Shown: one piece after another, positions 1 through 11,600 of the stretch
How positions within the stretch are numbered: the stretch's first letter is position 1
Layout of the letters: every line of letters starts with the position of its first letter
Source of the DNA: Eremophila alpestris peregrina
Lineage: Eukaryota > Chordata > Aves > Passeriformes > Alaudidae
Assembly: GCA_009792885.1 (NCBI GenBank)
Contig: WMCF01000015.1
Location: 3,859,076-3,923,075, forward strand
DNA: 64,000 nt
Direction of reading: 5' to 3'
Notes under the pieces: model-generated
Seen by the model: the letters and a program-made list of their open reading frames with translations, nothing else
Told to the model about the DNA's origin: nothing
Databases searched by the model: none
Made by a program: the position numbers and the translations under genes

Positions 1-2435
1 GACCAGCCTGTTTAAAATGAGACTGTTGAGTTACAGAGCTTAGGCTCTTCTGGATCAAAGACTTAGCTGAGCTGACAAGAAAAAATTGGAATGGAAACTC
101 TTCACAGAAGTTACAATATGTGATATTTACTAGATAAGTGAACTTTCAGATAAATATCTGGAGCCTCTGAAATATCTCTTTCTCTTCCTGTAACTGTAAG
201 TAAAAAACTTCAGAAACTAAGTTCACTAAGGAATTTAACCTGTTCCATTCAACTAAGCTGGCTTTAAAGCTGAAAGCTTTAAATGTATTTGCCTTAACAG
301 GAGCTGCAAAATCTTTTGGGGTAATGTGTATGGATACTTGATGTACAGAAGAGTTACACCTTATAACCATTCAGTTTTCTGGTGTCAAATAAACTTCCAA
401 GTATGTAGGAGCTCATTAGCAGTGGCATCAATCCAAATTTATTTTGATACCATTTGATACTGAAATAACATATGAGGTTGTGCCTTGGGTTCTTGCACTG
501 ATTAATATCATGGGGTTTTTAACAGGAGCGTTACTATTTCAAAGACATTAATATTGAACAAGGACTAAACTTTGCTCTCTTTCAGTCCCTGATGGCAGAA
601 GTTTTGTTGAGCTAAAGAAAAAAATTGCCAAACCTGAGTATGCATGTAGGGAACTTTTGCCAGCTTTTTCCTTTTCTTCCTTCATTATCTTTATATTTTT
701 GTGTCTACTGCTAACACTGATGCAGGTGTATCAAACACAATCAGTGTTTGATAAAATAGGTTAAGTAGTGTAAAGCATTGCTTGTTAATGGTCTAGCTTG
801 CAGTAAGTTCAGTAATAATGGAAGAAAAGGATAGGCAAATATATATCAGTGTAGTCACAATAATATTATAGTCAAAAATAGGGAATATGTAAATAATGAA
901 AAAATTTCAAGTAATTTTGAATTTTTTGTTTTGTGGCATATGATGTTAAAAGGTCTAGCTCAGTCTTGTGTTATTTCTGGTATTAATAAAAATGTGTGTG
1001 CAGATAAAAATGTTTTTGATGTAGAAAAATAAATCACCCCATTAAAATATTGCCCAGTTCACTAGTTCTCAAATTTCTTTTACCTCTCCTCTGCTAGTTT
1101 AATGTTCTCTTTCCCATCACTGCTCTCAGTGATAATTTTCAAATCCCTGTACCATAATACACTGCATAATTTCATGTCAGGTGAATGTGGCAATGCGCAA
1201 TATTAATGCTCCATTAATAAAACAACAAAAAAAGACAAAAAGCCTCCACTCTCATTGTGCCCCTCCTCCCCCTATCCCTCAAGAATACAAGAAAGAAACC
1301 GAAATGACTTGTGAAATTAGTCATGACCCTGAGTCTATCTGGCCTAATAATCCACCACATTTTGCCTTCCATGGTCAAGCAAATTTATCCTTCACTCTTA
1401 ACCTGGGCCTTCTCTTCTTACATGGTTTATGTGCCCTCTGTCTACAGCAAGGTGTTACAGAGAATTGCTTCCTCCCATATGCCTGAAACCCAGTTTTCAA
1501 AGCCTATGCTCAAACCAGCCTGGTCTTTGCTAGTACACAACCAAATGGAAAGAATAACCCTGTCTGGGAGTCAGTTGTTGTGTCTTACTGTTGCAGACTG
1601 GGAAAATACAGAGCAGATTTTTAAAAATTTTTTTAAAAAATGTTTTTTCTTATTATTTTTCTGAGTCCAGTGACAGCCTCATGAAGGCTCCTTTGTATCT
1701 TGGCCAAGGCTGACAGTAATATGCCAGTAGTAGGTACCGTGGTGGGCCAGGGTATTGGTAGTTTCTCAGAACAGTTTTCCAGCTCATATTTTGTAGCTCA
1801 GGGCTTCTGAAAACAGAGTGGTGTCCTGTGAAGTCATTGGCCTGTATTTCTTTATTTAATAATTAGTCTGTTAGATTATTATTCTCAAAACTATTATCTG
1901 CAGCATCCTGACAGGAGTTTTTAAACTTGACATCAGTTTTCATTTAATGACAAAACAAGTGGGTTTTCTTAATTTTTGGTATATGTTTAACAAACAGCTT
2001 AAATTTTTAGTATTTACCAGCAGGTAAATAACTAATAACTGGAATAACAAGGCATGCATTTAAAAAACTCATGTATAATTAAAACCCCCAAAACAGACTG
2101 TTGAGAAGACAAAGCTTGATTCTGCTACTCTTACCACTGTGTCACAGGTTGGGACCATTCTGTAGCCTGAGCTGCTTTCATTTTCAGTCCCAGTGTTCTC
2201 ATCAACTTATGAGAGGTAGAGACTAAAGCTAGATGGAATATATTGAAATTTGTTCCTCTTCTTTCTTTCTTCCGTGCCTGAAATATAACTGGTACTTTAG
2301 CAAGAAAGTTGCCTACAGATTGGAAATAATTTGGTCTGTCAAAATTATTGAGACTGTTGATATTATTTATCTTTAGCAAAGCTTGAAACTTTACTAAACG
2401 AATAAAATAAAACTCAAACCAATCTTGTTTTTCAG
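1..2435 (+). other. MYCBP2: 5' intron of MYCBP2 (partial, probably intron 1)
   Basis: No exon-like open frame flanked by splice signals is visible. The missing N-terminal residues (a basic Lys-rich stretch in vertebrates) are not encoded here, so the start codon and promoter lie upstream. The stretch is AT-rich with short A/T runs (for example 1620-1660). It ends with a clear pyrimidine tract and AG at 2434-2435. Short open frames at 1181-1664 look like chance frames without family resemblance. Confidence 0.8.
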
Positions 2436-2651
2436 ACTGAAAACCTAGAGAGTACAATAACCATACCAGATATCAGATTACATAGCAATCCTTCAGCTTT
2501 TAATGTTTACTGCAATGTCCGCCATTGTGTGTTGGAGTGGCAGAAGAAGGAAGCGTCTGTGTCCTTGGCTTCAAAGAACAGTGTCCAGAGTGGGGATTCG
2601 GACAGTGATGAAGAAGAGGAGCCCAAAGAGCCACCTATTAAACTTCCAAAG
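2436..2651 (+). CDS. MYCBP2: MYCBP2 coding exon w1 (acidic N-terminal segment)
   Basis: Residues 1-72, phase 0 at both ends, TENLESTI...PIKLPK. The acceptor is TTTTTCAG. The segment holds a conserved-looking LHSNPSAFNVYCNVRHCVLEW stretch (written here as two motifs, LHSNPSAF and NVYCNVRHCVLEW), then a Ser/Asp/Glu-rich run (SGDSDSDEEEEPKEPP) that fits the casein kinase 2 consensus. The donor is GC, not GT: AAG/GCAAGT. It is fixed by the next exon beginning at ATC ATT in the same phase, and no GT site nearby preserves the protein. Confidence 0.97.
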
Positions 2652-5600
2652 GCAAGTAATTGATACCACTTCAAGTGTGCCATGTATATCATCTAAGGCT
2701 GGTATGTTCTTTTTGGGGATTAAAGAGCAACAGTATAAGCCAGCTGCTTAAAACACTGCTGTAGTTGTATTTGTAGTCCATCTACTTCAGAATCATTTGA
2801 TGAATTAGGATGATCCTTGTACCTGCCCAAATTAAAGTCAATTAAATGTCCAGTAAACACTCAAGTTGCACTCCTTCAGAAGTGTTGGCACTTGAACACC
2901 TGCAGTCTCAAAATCTACACAAAAATGATGCAAATAAGGCCCCTCTTATATCTCTGAGGGGCTACCAGCTCCTAATGGTAAAGGGTGCTTTCTTTTGGTT
3001 TACCCTCCAAAAAGAATAAGTCGTCTTAACCATGGAAATCATTTGGTGGAATGGTTCCTAGGATGTTTTGCTGGGTATGCATGTATTTGCAGTAACTGTC
3101 AATTGTTCTTTCCCTTTTTGGCTTCAGTGCCCTTGGTGGTTCTGACAGCTCCAGATTTTAATGCACATTAGGATTTTGATGCTATAGTTGAACAGTTAGA
3201 GAGGGTTTTTTACTATTGACTGCTTTTGCGCTTGTAGTAGGATTAATGGTGGAAATATTGGAAATAAAGGACTTACTGGTTTTTATTCTTTTTTTTTTTC
3301 AACTTATTGATTCACTTATTTTTTTACTATGTATTAGAAAACTGTGCATTTAGTTTTGTTCACTGCTGCCTTATCAATGCTATGAAGCATGCTTTGTTTT
3401 GTTGTTCTTCTGAATTTAAGAAACATATTCAGATTAACTCCCCTTGTTTATATTTGCTCTAAAACCAATGCAAATGCTGAATTAAAAAGATGGTGCAGCT
3501 GTGGTTATGTAGAATGTTTGAATGGCTTAGAAAATTAGGATTTTATAGATGATTGCATTTAGGTGTTATTATCTGAAGGACTCCAGAAAATAATGGTGGC
3601 AAATTGCCAAAAAGCATAACCAGGTCAGCCAACTCAAATTTCATGACTGATGATTACAAAGTATGTGGTCACTAGAAATAAAGTCAGCATTGTTTATGAG
3701 CTGCATCTGAGTCCTTGTGGATTGCATCAAATGCATCAGCAAGTGCTTGTATATGCTTAATTTTAAGTGAAAGGCAATATAGCTATTAGCATTTATAAAG
3801 AATGGAATGGCTTTTTAAAGAGATGTTGAAATTAAAAGAGGTTCCAAGAAGGATGAGATTTATCAGTGATATGGGCAGAAGACTTGCATGTGGAAACCAA
3901 AACATTGGTATTGTGTTGGACTGTGTATTACAAAGAGAGTTGGAAAAGTAGCATAGTTCTAAAACGATGGTGGCTTAGAAAAAATGATAGGGAAAATGTG
4001 GGGAAACTTCTCTCAAAATAGAAAATTTTTGAGATTTTGTTACATTCAGTACAACAAAATAAAATTGGTGAATATCAGTATGTTTTCAAACGATTAATTT
4101 TTAGTAAAGAATCTACAAAATACCAGTTTTGAGCATTTTTGGTTCAAAAATATGTTTAGATGCCTGATACAACCTGTCCTGGTTTAGGGCAATTTTGGGA
4201 GAATACCTCCTGAAGGGCTCTCCTTCCCTTCCCCCACCCCAGCCGGTTCGGGAATAACTTCCTTAGAGACAAGTGGAAAAAAAAATTACCTGTTTATTCA
4301 ACAAGTCAAGCCCTCCCCAGCACAATAAATTGAACAATACCCGATGACAAGGACTTTGTGCTGCTCTGGAGAGATGACGAAATTCAAGCAGAAGGTCCCC
4401 CCTGAAGATGGTGGCGGGGTTCTCAGTCTCTCTGGTGCCGGGAGACGTTGCTGAGCAAGGTGGATCTTGGTGGGTCCCAGGTGCGAGCCCTCCAGCGCTC
4501 CCCCGTGTTCACAGTCCAGAGAGGTTAGGAAAAAAAAATTCCCGGGAAAGAGAAAAAAAAAGGGAAAAAAAGAAAGTCGAAGAAAAACTACCTAGCTATG
4601 CTAGCTAAAGAAGCAGAAGCAGAAGCAAAGCGGCTAAAAAGCGAGCAAAAAGCAAAAACCTCTCCGTCTCATACTGTTGTTATCAACAACTCCCGACGTT
4701 CAAGGTTACTCAGAGAAGCAGAGCCTTTGGAAAAAACTGTGCCTCCCCCTCCCCCAAGACCCAACACCACAGTGAACAGAATACAACATCCTGCACAAAT
4801 TCAACAGACGATTGGGGATAGAAGCATCATAATGTCACCCTAGGACACAACCTCAGTATTTTTCATAACTGTCTAGGTAATATAAGGTTGTTTTGGTCAC
4901 TTGGAGGTAATAATTGGACTTGCATTCATAGTTTTGAAGAAAGCATCTGCTTGGAACTCTCACATGTAGTAAAACTTCCAGGGACTGACTGTGTAAGTGT
5001 CTTGGTATCCTGGATACAGGTGTCTGTCTCATGATAATGAGCAATATTATGTATAGCTTAGTTTGTTAATTGTAAAGAAGAAAGTTAATATTAAGTTTCT
5101 AAGGTTTACAATATTTACAAGACAAATTTCTGATAGTAATTGTTAGTTTATTAAAAAGAACACTGGTGTATTTTGAGTTTGAGAGTGAGGTGAAAGATTT
5201 AAAAAAGTGTAGCTAGGATCTGTGCTTTTACAGATTCTCCAGAGTATAGTCCTTTGTGTGTTGGTGGTTTTTTGTTTAATTGAGAGTAAGTTGAAAGCAT
5301 TCTACATTTTTGTGGTGACCTCAAGTATTCTATTTGAAGTATTTTTCTTTCAGATCTTAAACTTGAGGAAGTCAGGTTTTTTAGAGCCTTTAAGTAGATT
5401 GTATTTTGGAATCAGAAGTTGTCCTATGCAATTTCTATAATAAGATTGAGAATAGTTGTTTTTTGCATTCAGACGGACAGAGACTTTGCTGCTCTTCAGA
5501 TATTAGCACAACAAAAAATTTGTGTTTTGGTTGTGTTCAGATAGTTTTGTAACTTGCTTTGATAGTTTTGTGATTTTTGTTTCTCAGGAAATACTTGCCT

Positions 5601-8600
5601 TTGTCTGACTTATTTGCTACCTTATTTATTTAGTACCTTAACTAATGATGAGGAATTCTCTCTTCTTAGAATGGAGTAGGTTCAGTTCTGTTGGTAAGAT
5701 TTGTAATTTGCAGAGTAAAGAAGAGGTATTTCCCACATCCTTCACCCTCACCATCCCCCACCCCTCCAGTTTTAAACTTAACACCGAGTTATGAATGATC
5801 CACAAAAGCCTTGTACTAAAAGAACCAAATACTTGATTAAAGTGATTAAGGTGGAATTAACTGACTTAAATATTCTTTGTTACTGCACTGGCATGTGTTT
5901 TGCTAATAAGCTCAAGCAAAAATCAAAATTTTGAAGTTGTAACTAAAAAAAAAAAACCAACCCAAATAATTACTTTCTTTAGAGACTAAGTCTTTTAAAA
6001 TTAATTAGGAGAATGCTTCCTTTGCAAATGTTCTTTTTTTGTGTATGTATATAACATAAATTAAATCAGAGTAGCATGTGATTTTGAATATAGAAATGTG
6101 AGCATTGGGATGAGAGGAAAGATAAAGGAAATAAAACAAGAGCGTAGATAAGACTTCAAGATTACATAGGAGGGGTTTCAGGAATTGGTTAGGAGTCACA
6201 GTGGCTACATCCAGCCTAGAATTTTGGGTACCTTTTGTTAAGCAGTCTTAGACTTTTAATCTGAAGTCTTGAAGGTGTTGCAAAGGGAATGGGAGAGTGG
6301 CTGCATGGAGAGCATCAGTAAGAGCAGTCAGGCTGTGACACAGAAGCTGCAGTGCTTGTTTTGGCTCAAAAACCCTTCAGAGAGCAGTGAGAACAAGCTT
6401 GAGATGTCTTGAAAAGAACTATTTGCTTATTCTGTCCTTTAGAGCACAGTTTGGAGGAGAGAGGTAGATACACACATACTGATATAAGATACACATACAT
6501 GAGATGTTAAGGTGAATAGATCTATTTTATGAAGCCTACACAATCTCTTGAGCTCAGATACTTAAGAATCAACCCAAAACCTATGCGGAATTGACAACAT
6601 CCCAGCAGAACCAAATCTTGTTGGTTCCTACTGCAGTGGAAGTTCACCAAACTTTTTTTTCCACTGTTCTCTACTTTCTCTAGCTGCCACTGTCAGCTCC
6701 TAGTTGAGGTCTTCTCTCTTAAGATTGTGAAGAATAAAATAAACTCAGTTTCTTTCAAAGACATTATAACTGAACAGGAAGGGCATTTATAAAAATGTAC
6801 TACAATGTATTTTATTGTTGAGCTTTCAGGATGATGGTGAGTTTTGGATCCTGGAAAAAGCTTCATGCCATTATTATGTTGACAGGTTTTTTTCCCCTGT
6901 AGATTGCATGCATGTGTTTTCCCCTGACTCTGTTGCAGATGTGAAATACAAGGTGTAATTTGCAGAGGAAAATTACTATTGTGCTTTGAAGACTTGACTT
7001 GGTTATGTTTTTATCTTTACTCCAAGAGTAAAGTAGTTGGTAAAATAATTTCTGAATGATGGGAAGCAAATTGAATGTCAAAGACAGTTACAAGGTATCC
7101 AGTAGAACTTGGAGCTGACTGCCAGGATGTATATGTTTTAAGTGTGAGTGGCAGTTACATTAACAATGTTATTTATTTTCACATTTCAGTCTTTTTCCTT
7201 AGGTCTTACTCAGGAGTGAATCTGAACACTCTGGGGCCCTGCGTGGGGGCCCTGCTCCTGACCAAAACACATAGTGAAGTTTTTAAGATACATTTGCTTA
7301 TTTGTAATGTGCTAAACCTCCTCTTTATTCTTTCATCTTCATCATTATTAAATACGTAGTTTGAGAAGGAAGTGCATGGGAGCAGTCAGTGGAGAGAAGC
7401 GTGACTATAATCTCAGAATAGTCTTCTAGGAGTTCTAAAAGGGAAAGTTAGAGATGGCTATAAAAGGGCTTTTAAACATGCTCTGTTAGTTGGCTTAATG
7501 CATGTCTGTGATGAGTACATACAGAGTTTTAGTGACAAGCAATTAATCTTTGTTTTTGTCACAATATAAAAATAATCTCAGAGGCTTTGGAGGGGAAAGT
7601 GCTAGAGCTGCCAGTATCAGCTGTCAAACACTGTTATTCAGGTTGTGAAGCCAGCTTGCAAGACCATTCTAGTTTGCTGGCTCATGTTAATGAGCAAGGA
7701 AAAAGAAGACTGTCAAAGTGTGGAACTGGATAGAAATTAGAAGGGCTCAGAGGCACAGTTTGCCTTTTATTGTGCAAAAAGTTTTAAGTTTCCTTATTCT
7801 TTCAGGAAATCTACTCTGCTTAGATGAGCTCTTTTATGTAGTGGCTTATGTGTAATATTTGCTGCTATAGTTGTATAGATGGGTTCTTGATTTTGATTCT
7901 GGTTTCACACCATTTTATATTATAACTTTTTATTTGAGTAATTGTCTTGTTCAGTGAACATTGGGATATACATTTTTGATGAAGATATAAAACTGTATTG
8001 ACATCTGTTCTGAAAAACCTGTACTTCTTTAGATCATTGAAGTTGGATTGTGTGAAGTCTTTGAACTGATAAAGGAGACGAGATTTTCTCATCCATCCTT
8101 GTGTCTCAGGAGCCTACAAGCCCTACTAAATGTGCTCCAAGGTCAGCAGCCAGAAGGCCTGCAATCAGAGCCTCCTGAAGTCCTAGGTAATATCTCATCT
8201 CTTACTGTATTTTTATTAAGGTACATCTGTTAATTAAGTTGGATAGAAGAAGATGGTTACTATCTCTATTTGTGAGATAGTAATATACCTGTTCTCAACT
8301 GACTGACCTTATTCTGGAGTGTGAACTCTTTATGGTGCATGTATGCAGTACTTCCTCACTGAAACAAGGTAATAAACCTTACAGCCTAACAAGTTTGGTT
8401 TCACTTTCTTACTGAAGCATAAAATACTTGGTCTTACTGGAAAGAACGCAGTTTTAGGGTGAATTTCTCTTGGAATCTACTGTTGTAGTCTATAGCTTAG
8501 ATATTTAATTTTGTCATTTATGTGGAGCTGATAAGCAGTGTGCCAGAATTCTCATTTTTATTTTCTGTGGCCATTCCAAAGCCCTGAAAATTAATTTTCT

Positions 8601-11600
8601 TTCTAATGATAATGAAAATATAAGTTGAACTTCTGATGCCTTTGGGAGCATTATTTACTATACCTTCAAGTTAAAATCCCATTATCTTTTTTAATTCATA
8701 GTTTTTACTGGTTTATAGAACTGCAGGGAAGTCTAGGCTGTAGGCTGTGTTGTTTAAAAATAACTTAAAAAAGCTTTAGACTTCATGTATTTTTTCCTAT
8801 TTTATGAGTTAAGTTTTCCATGTCCATAGACAGTAATTTGCTGCAGAAAGCTTTTATTTTGTATTTGTATTTAATAGCGGAGGCTATTAAAAAGCTACAA
8901 AGAAGACCTGTTAATTACTGCCTTAATGATTAGTTATATCTGCTCTCAACAAAATTTAGGTGGATTTCTGTTCATACCTTGATTGTTCAGCCACCAAACA
9001 GTGTTTGGAAAGAGGCTTGTCATCAAAATAATTTTCAAGCCTTGATTTGAAATGCTTATTTTTGTAAAATGGGTTGTGCTTCAACATGGGTAATGGTCAT
9101 AAAGAGTAGATAAGTTTGGTCAGGAGCTACACATCATCTCAGTGATGGGGTAGGTCTCACTGCATGGGCAGGTCAAATAACACTTCCTGGCCCATTTCTT
9201 GTTAATGTGATCCACTGTGACAGAAGGACTTGTAGTTCTTTTTCTTTGGCTATGGTGATTCTCCAGGCTTCATGTTTTCTGGCTGAAAAGAAGAAAAGTA
9301 AAGGATAATTTAGTTTTATTTAATTGAGATGCTTTTCTCACTGAAGTTAGCTCTAAACATAACGGCTGAGGAAAGATATAATGTATTTTCCTAGCTGAAT
9401 TTCCCATTGCTAGTTGAATGGTTTTGTATGATTTTGTGACGTGTCTGTGTAATGGCTGTGTTTTATCTGCAGAATCCCTGTTCCAGCTGCTCCTGGAAAT
9501 AACTGTCCGTAGCACGGGAATGAACGACAGCACAGGACAGTCCTTGACAGCGCTGTCCTGCGCTTGCCTCTTCAGTCTGGTGGCTGCCTGGGGAGAGACA
9601 GGAAGGACGTTGCAAGCAATCTCTGCAATCCTCACCAATAATGGCAGCCATGCTTGTCAGACTATTCAGGTCTTGCACTAAAACTTCTCTGTATCTGGGA
9701 ATTCATGTCAATGAGCGCTTCTCAGGAGTGCTGAGAAGATGTGTTGTTTAATTCAGTTACCTTTTTCCCCCTCACTGTTCTTGAGATGAGTTGGTATTTC
9801 TTTGTCCTTCTTGAGCTGGAGTTAAAACACAAAGTGCAAGATTCTAAAAATTGTCATCTTTTTCACTCACTATTTCTTCTACTCTTTAGGTGCCAACCAT
9901 TTTAAACTCTCTTCAGCGGAGTGTACAGGCAGTTCTGGTGGGCAAAATCCAAATCCAGGACTGGTTCAGTAATGGGATAAAGAAGGCAGCCTTGATGCAC
10001 AAATGGCCATTGAAAGAAATATCTGTAGATGAAGATGACCAGTGCCTACTTCAGAGTGATGGCTTTTTCCTCTATCTCTTATGTAAAGATGGACTTTACA
10101 AAATTGGCTCTGGATATAGCGGGACAGTGAGGGTAATGTGTCTGCTTCTTGTCTGATGAGTGATACTTAGTATTTTAATTTAACTTTTATCATGTCCTGT
10201 TTCCATGGAGAATCTTACATAGCTTACTAATCATCAGTTCTATTAAAGTTTGTGTAAATTTTTCTGATAATTCTATGACAATTTGACAACATTTTCTTAG
10301 AATTTTTACTTTGCAATATGGTTGAAGACATTACTTAGATGGTAAATGACCATGTGTTGGGTTTTTACTCTAGTAATTATTTAATGATGGAAGTTTTTTG
10401 CTTTTCAGGGCCATATATACAATTCTACATCCCGCATCAAAAACAGGAAAGAAAAAAAGTCTTGGTTAGGCTATGCTCAGGTAGGTGAATATTTAAAATC
10501 TAAAATGTGCAGCCCTCCTCATCCCTCAAGATTAGTTTATGTAGACCCTAGCTTAGAGTAGTAAGTTTACATGGATGTTTTATCATTCCTTTGGCTTTCA
10601 TTTTAAAAAACAAAAATTTGGAACTGACTTCTAAATTATGGAAGATGATGGACGCATGATTGTGCTGGCCTGTAGAAAGGAATGATGGAGTGTCCTTGCT
10701 CTGTGTTGTCACTGTAAAGACTTTTGCAAAATATGATGGTTTAGCACATCACTTTATGAAGTGTACACTCAATTGGTGTGTGTTTCTAAGTGCATGTCAG
10801 TAGATGTAAAAAAGTGCTGTTGCAACAAACATGTAGAAAATACTTGAAATTCAGTTTATGAAAAGAAATTGGCATTAAGACATCTGCAGTAAAATAAGGA
10901 AATGCTGTTGGGGAAGGTTGAGCATATGTAAACAATACTTAGAGATAATTGTTGACATTGTCATTGTGGAGTTAACTATATTTGGATGGCTTGGGTTTTT
11001 CAGATTTAGTTTCTGGAATATCAGCCACATTTTCTTGCACCTTTATTACTCATTATAAAAAACCCTTAAAACTTACCAAAAAATGCATTTCAGATACATT
11101 AATGTACTTCATTTATTGTATATTTACTATTAACTGAGTGATCTCATTGTCTCAGTGTGATTTTTAGTATACTCCTTGCCACACTTTTGAAGTGAAATTG
11201 TTCATTACAAATATGTGTTCTTTCATTGCAGTTATCTTGTGTGTGTGTGTATAGACAAACACGTGAAATATGGTTTTATTTAATGTAAAAGCAGATTACC
11301 AAAAGGTACCCTGGCCCAAAACAAATGGGTGTGGATGCATTCATTCTAGAGCCTGTTTTATCAGTTTGGAGAGAAACAGGATTCATGTAGTTTCATTATA
11401 TAGTGTTACATGTTTGGACATTCTGTACATAACTATAAATATGTGATGCTTTTTGAGTGCTTGTGAGGTGTGTGCACTCACGCAGTGAGTATCCAAAGGC
11501 ACTTGACTGCTGCCAAAGGCACTGCAGTTGGGACATGTGTCATTCTGGGGCTAAATTTATAGAAAGGGGTGTAATTTGCACTTATTGCTAGTTATGTGTC

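Larger units (their letters stand above)
2652..8032 (+). other. MYCBP2: MYCBP2 intron w1-w2 (5.4 kb, GC-AG)
   Basis: The intron contains the solo LTR at 4175-4847 and otherwise unique-looking AT-rich sequence with T/A runs (around 3288-3299 and 5945-5956). No additional exon was recognised. It begins GCAAGT and ends CTTCTTTAG. Confidence 0.85.

Noticed and set aside
1181..1664. Two overlapping plus-strand open frames in the first intron
   Set aside because: No splice context, no codon bias and no recognisable protein features; expected by chance.
4598..4843. Open frame of 81 codons with a Lys/Glu/Ala start and Pro-rich end
   Set aside because: It lies entirely inside the solo LTR, opposite to the orientation I infer, and is low-complexity; not a gene.
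9270..9678. Minus-strand open frames opposite w3
   Set aside because: Shadows of the conserved plus-strand exon, not independent genes.
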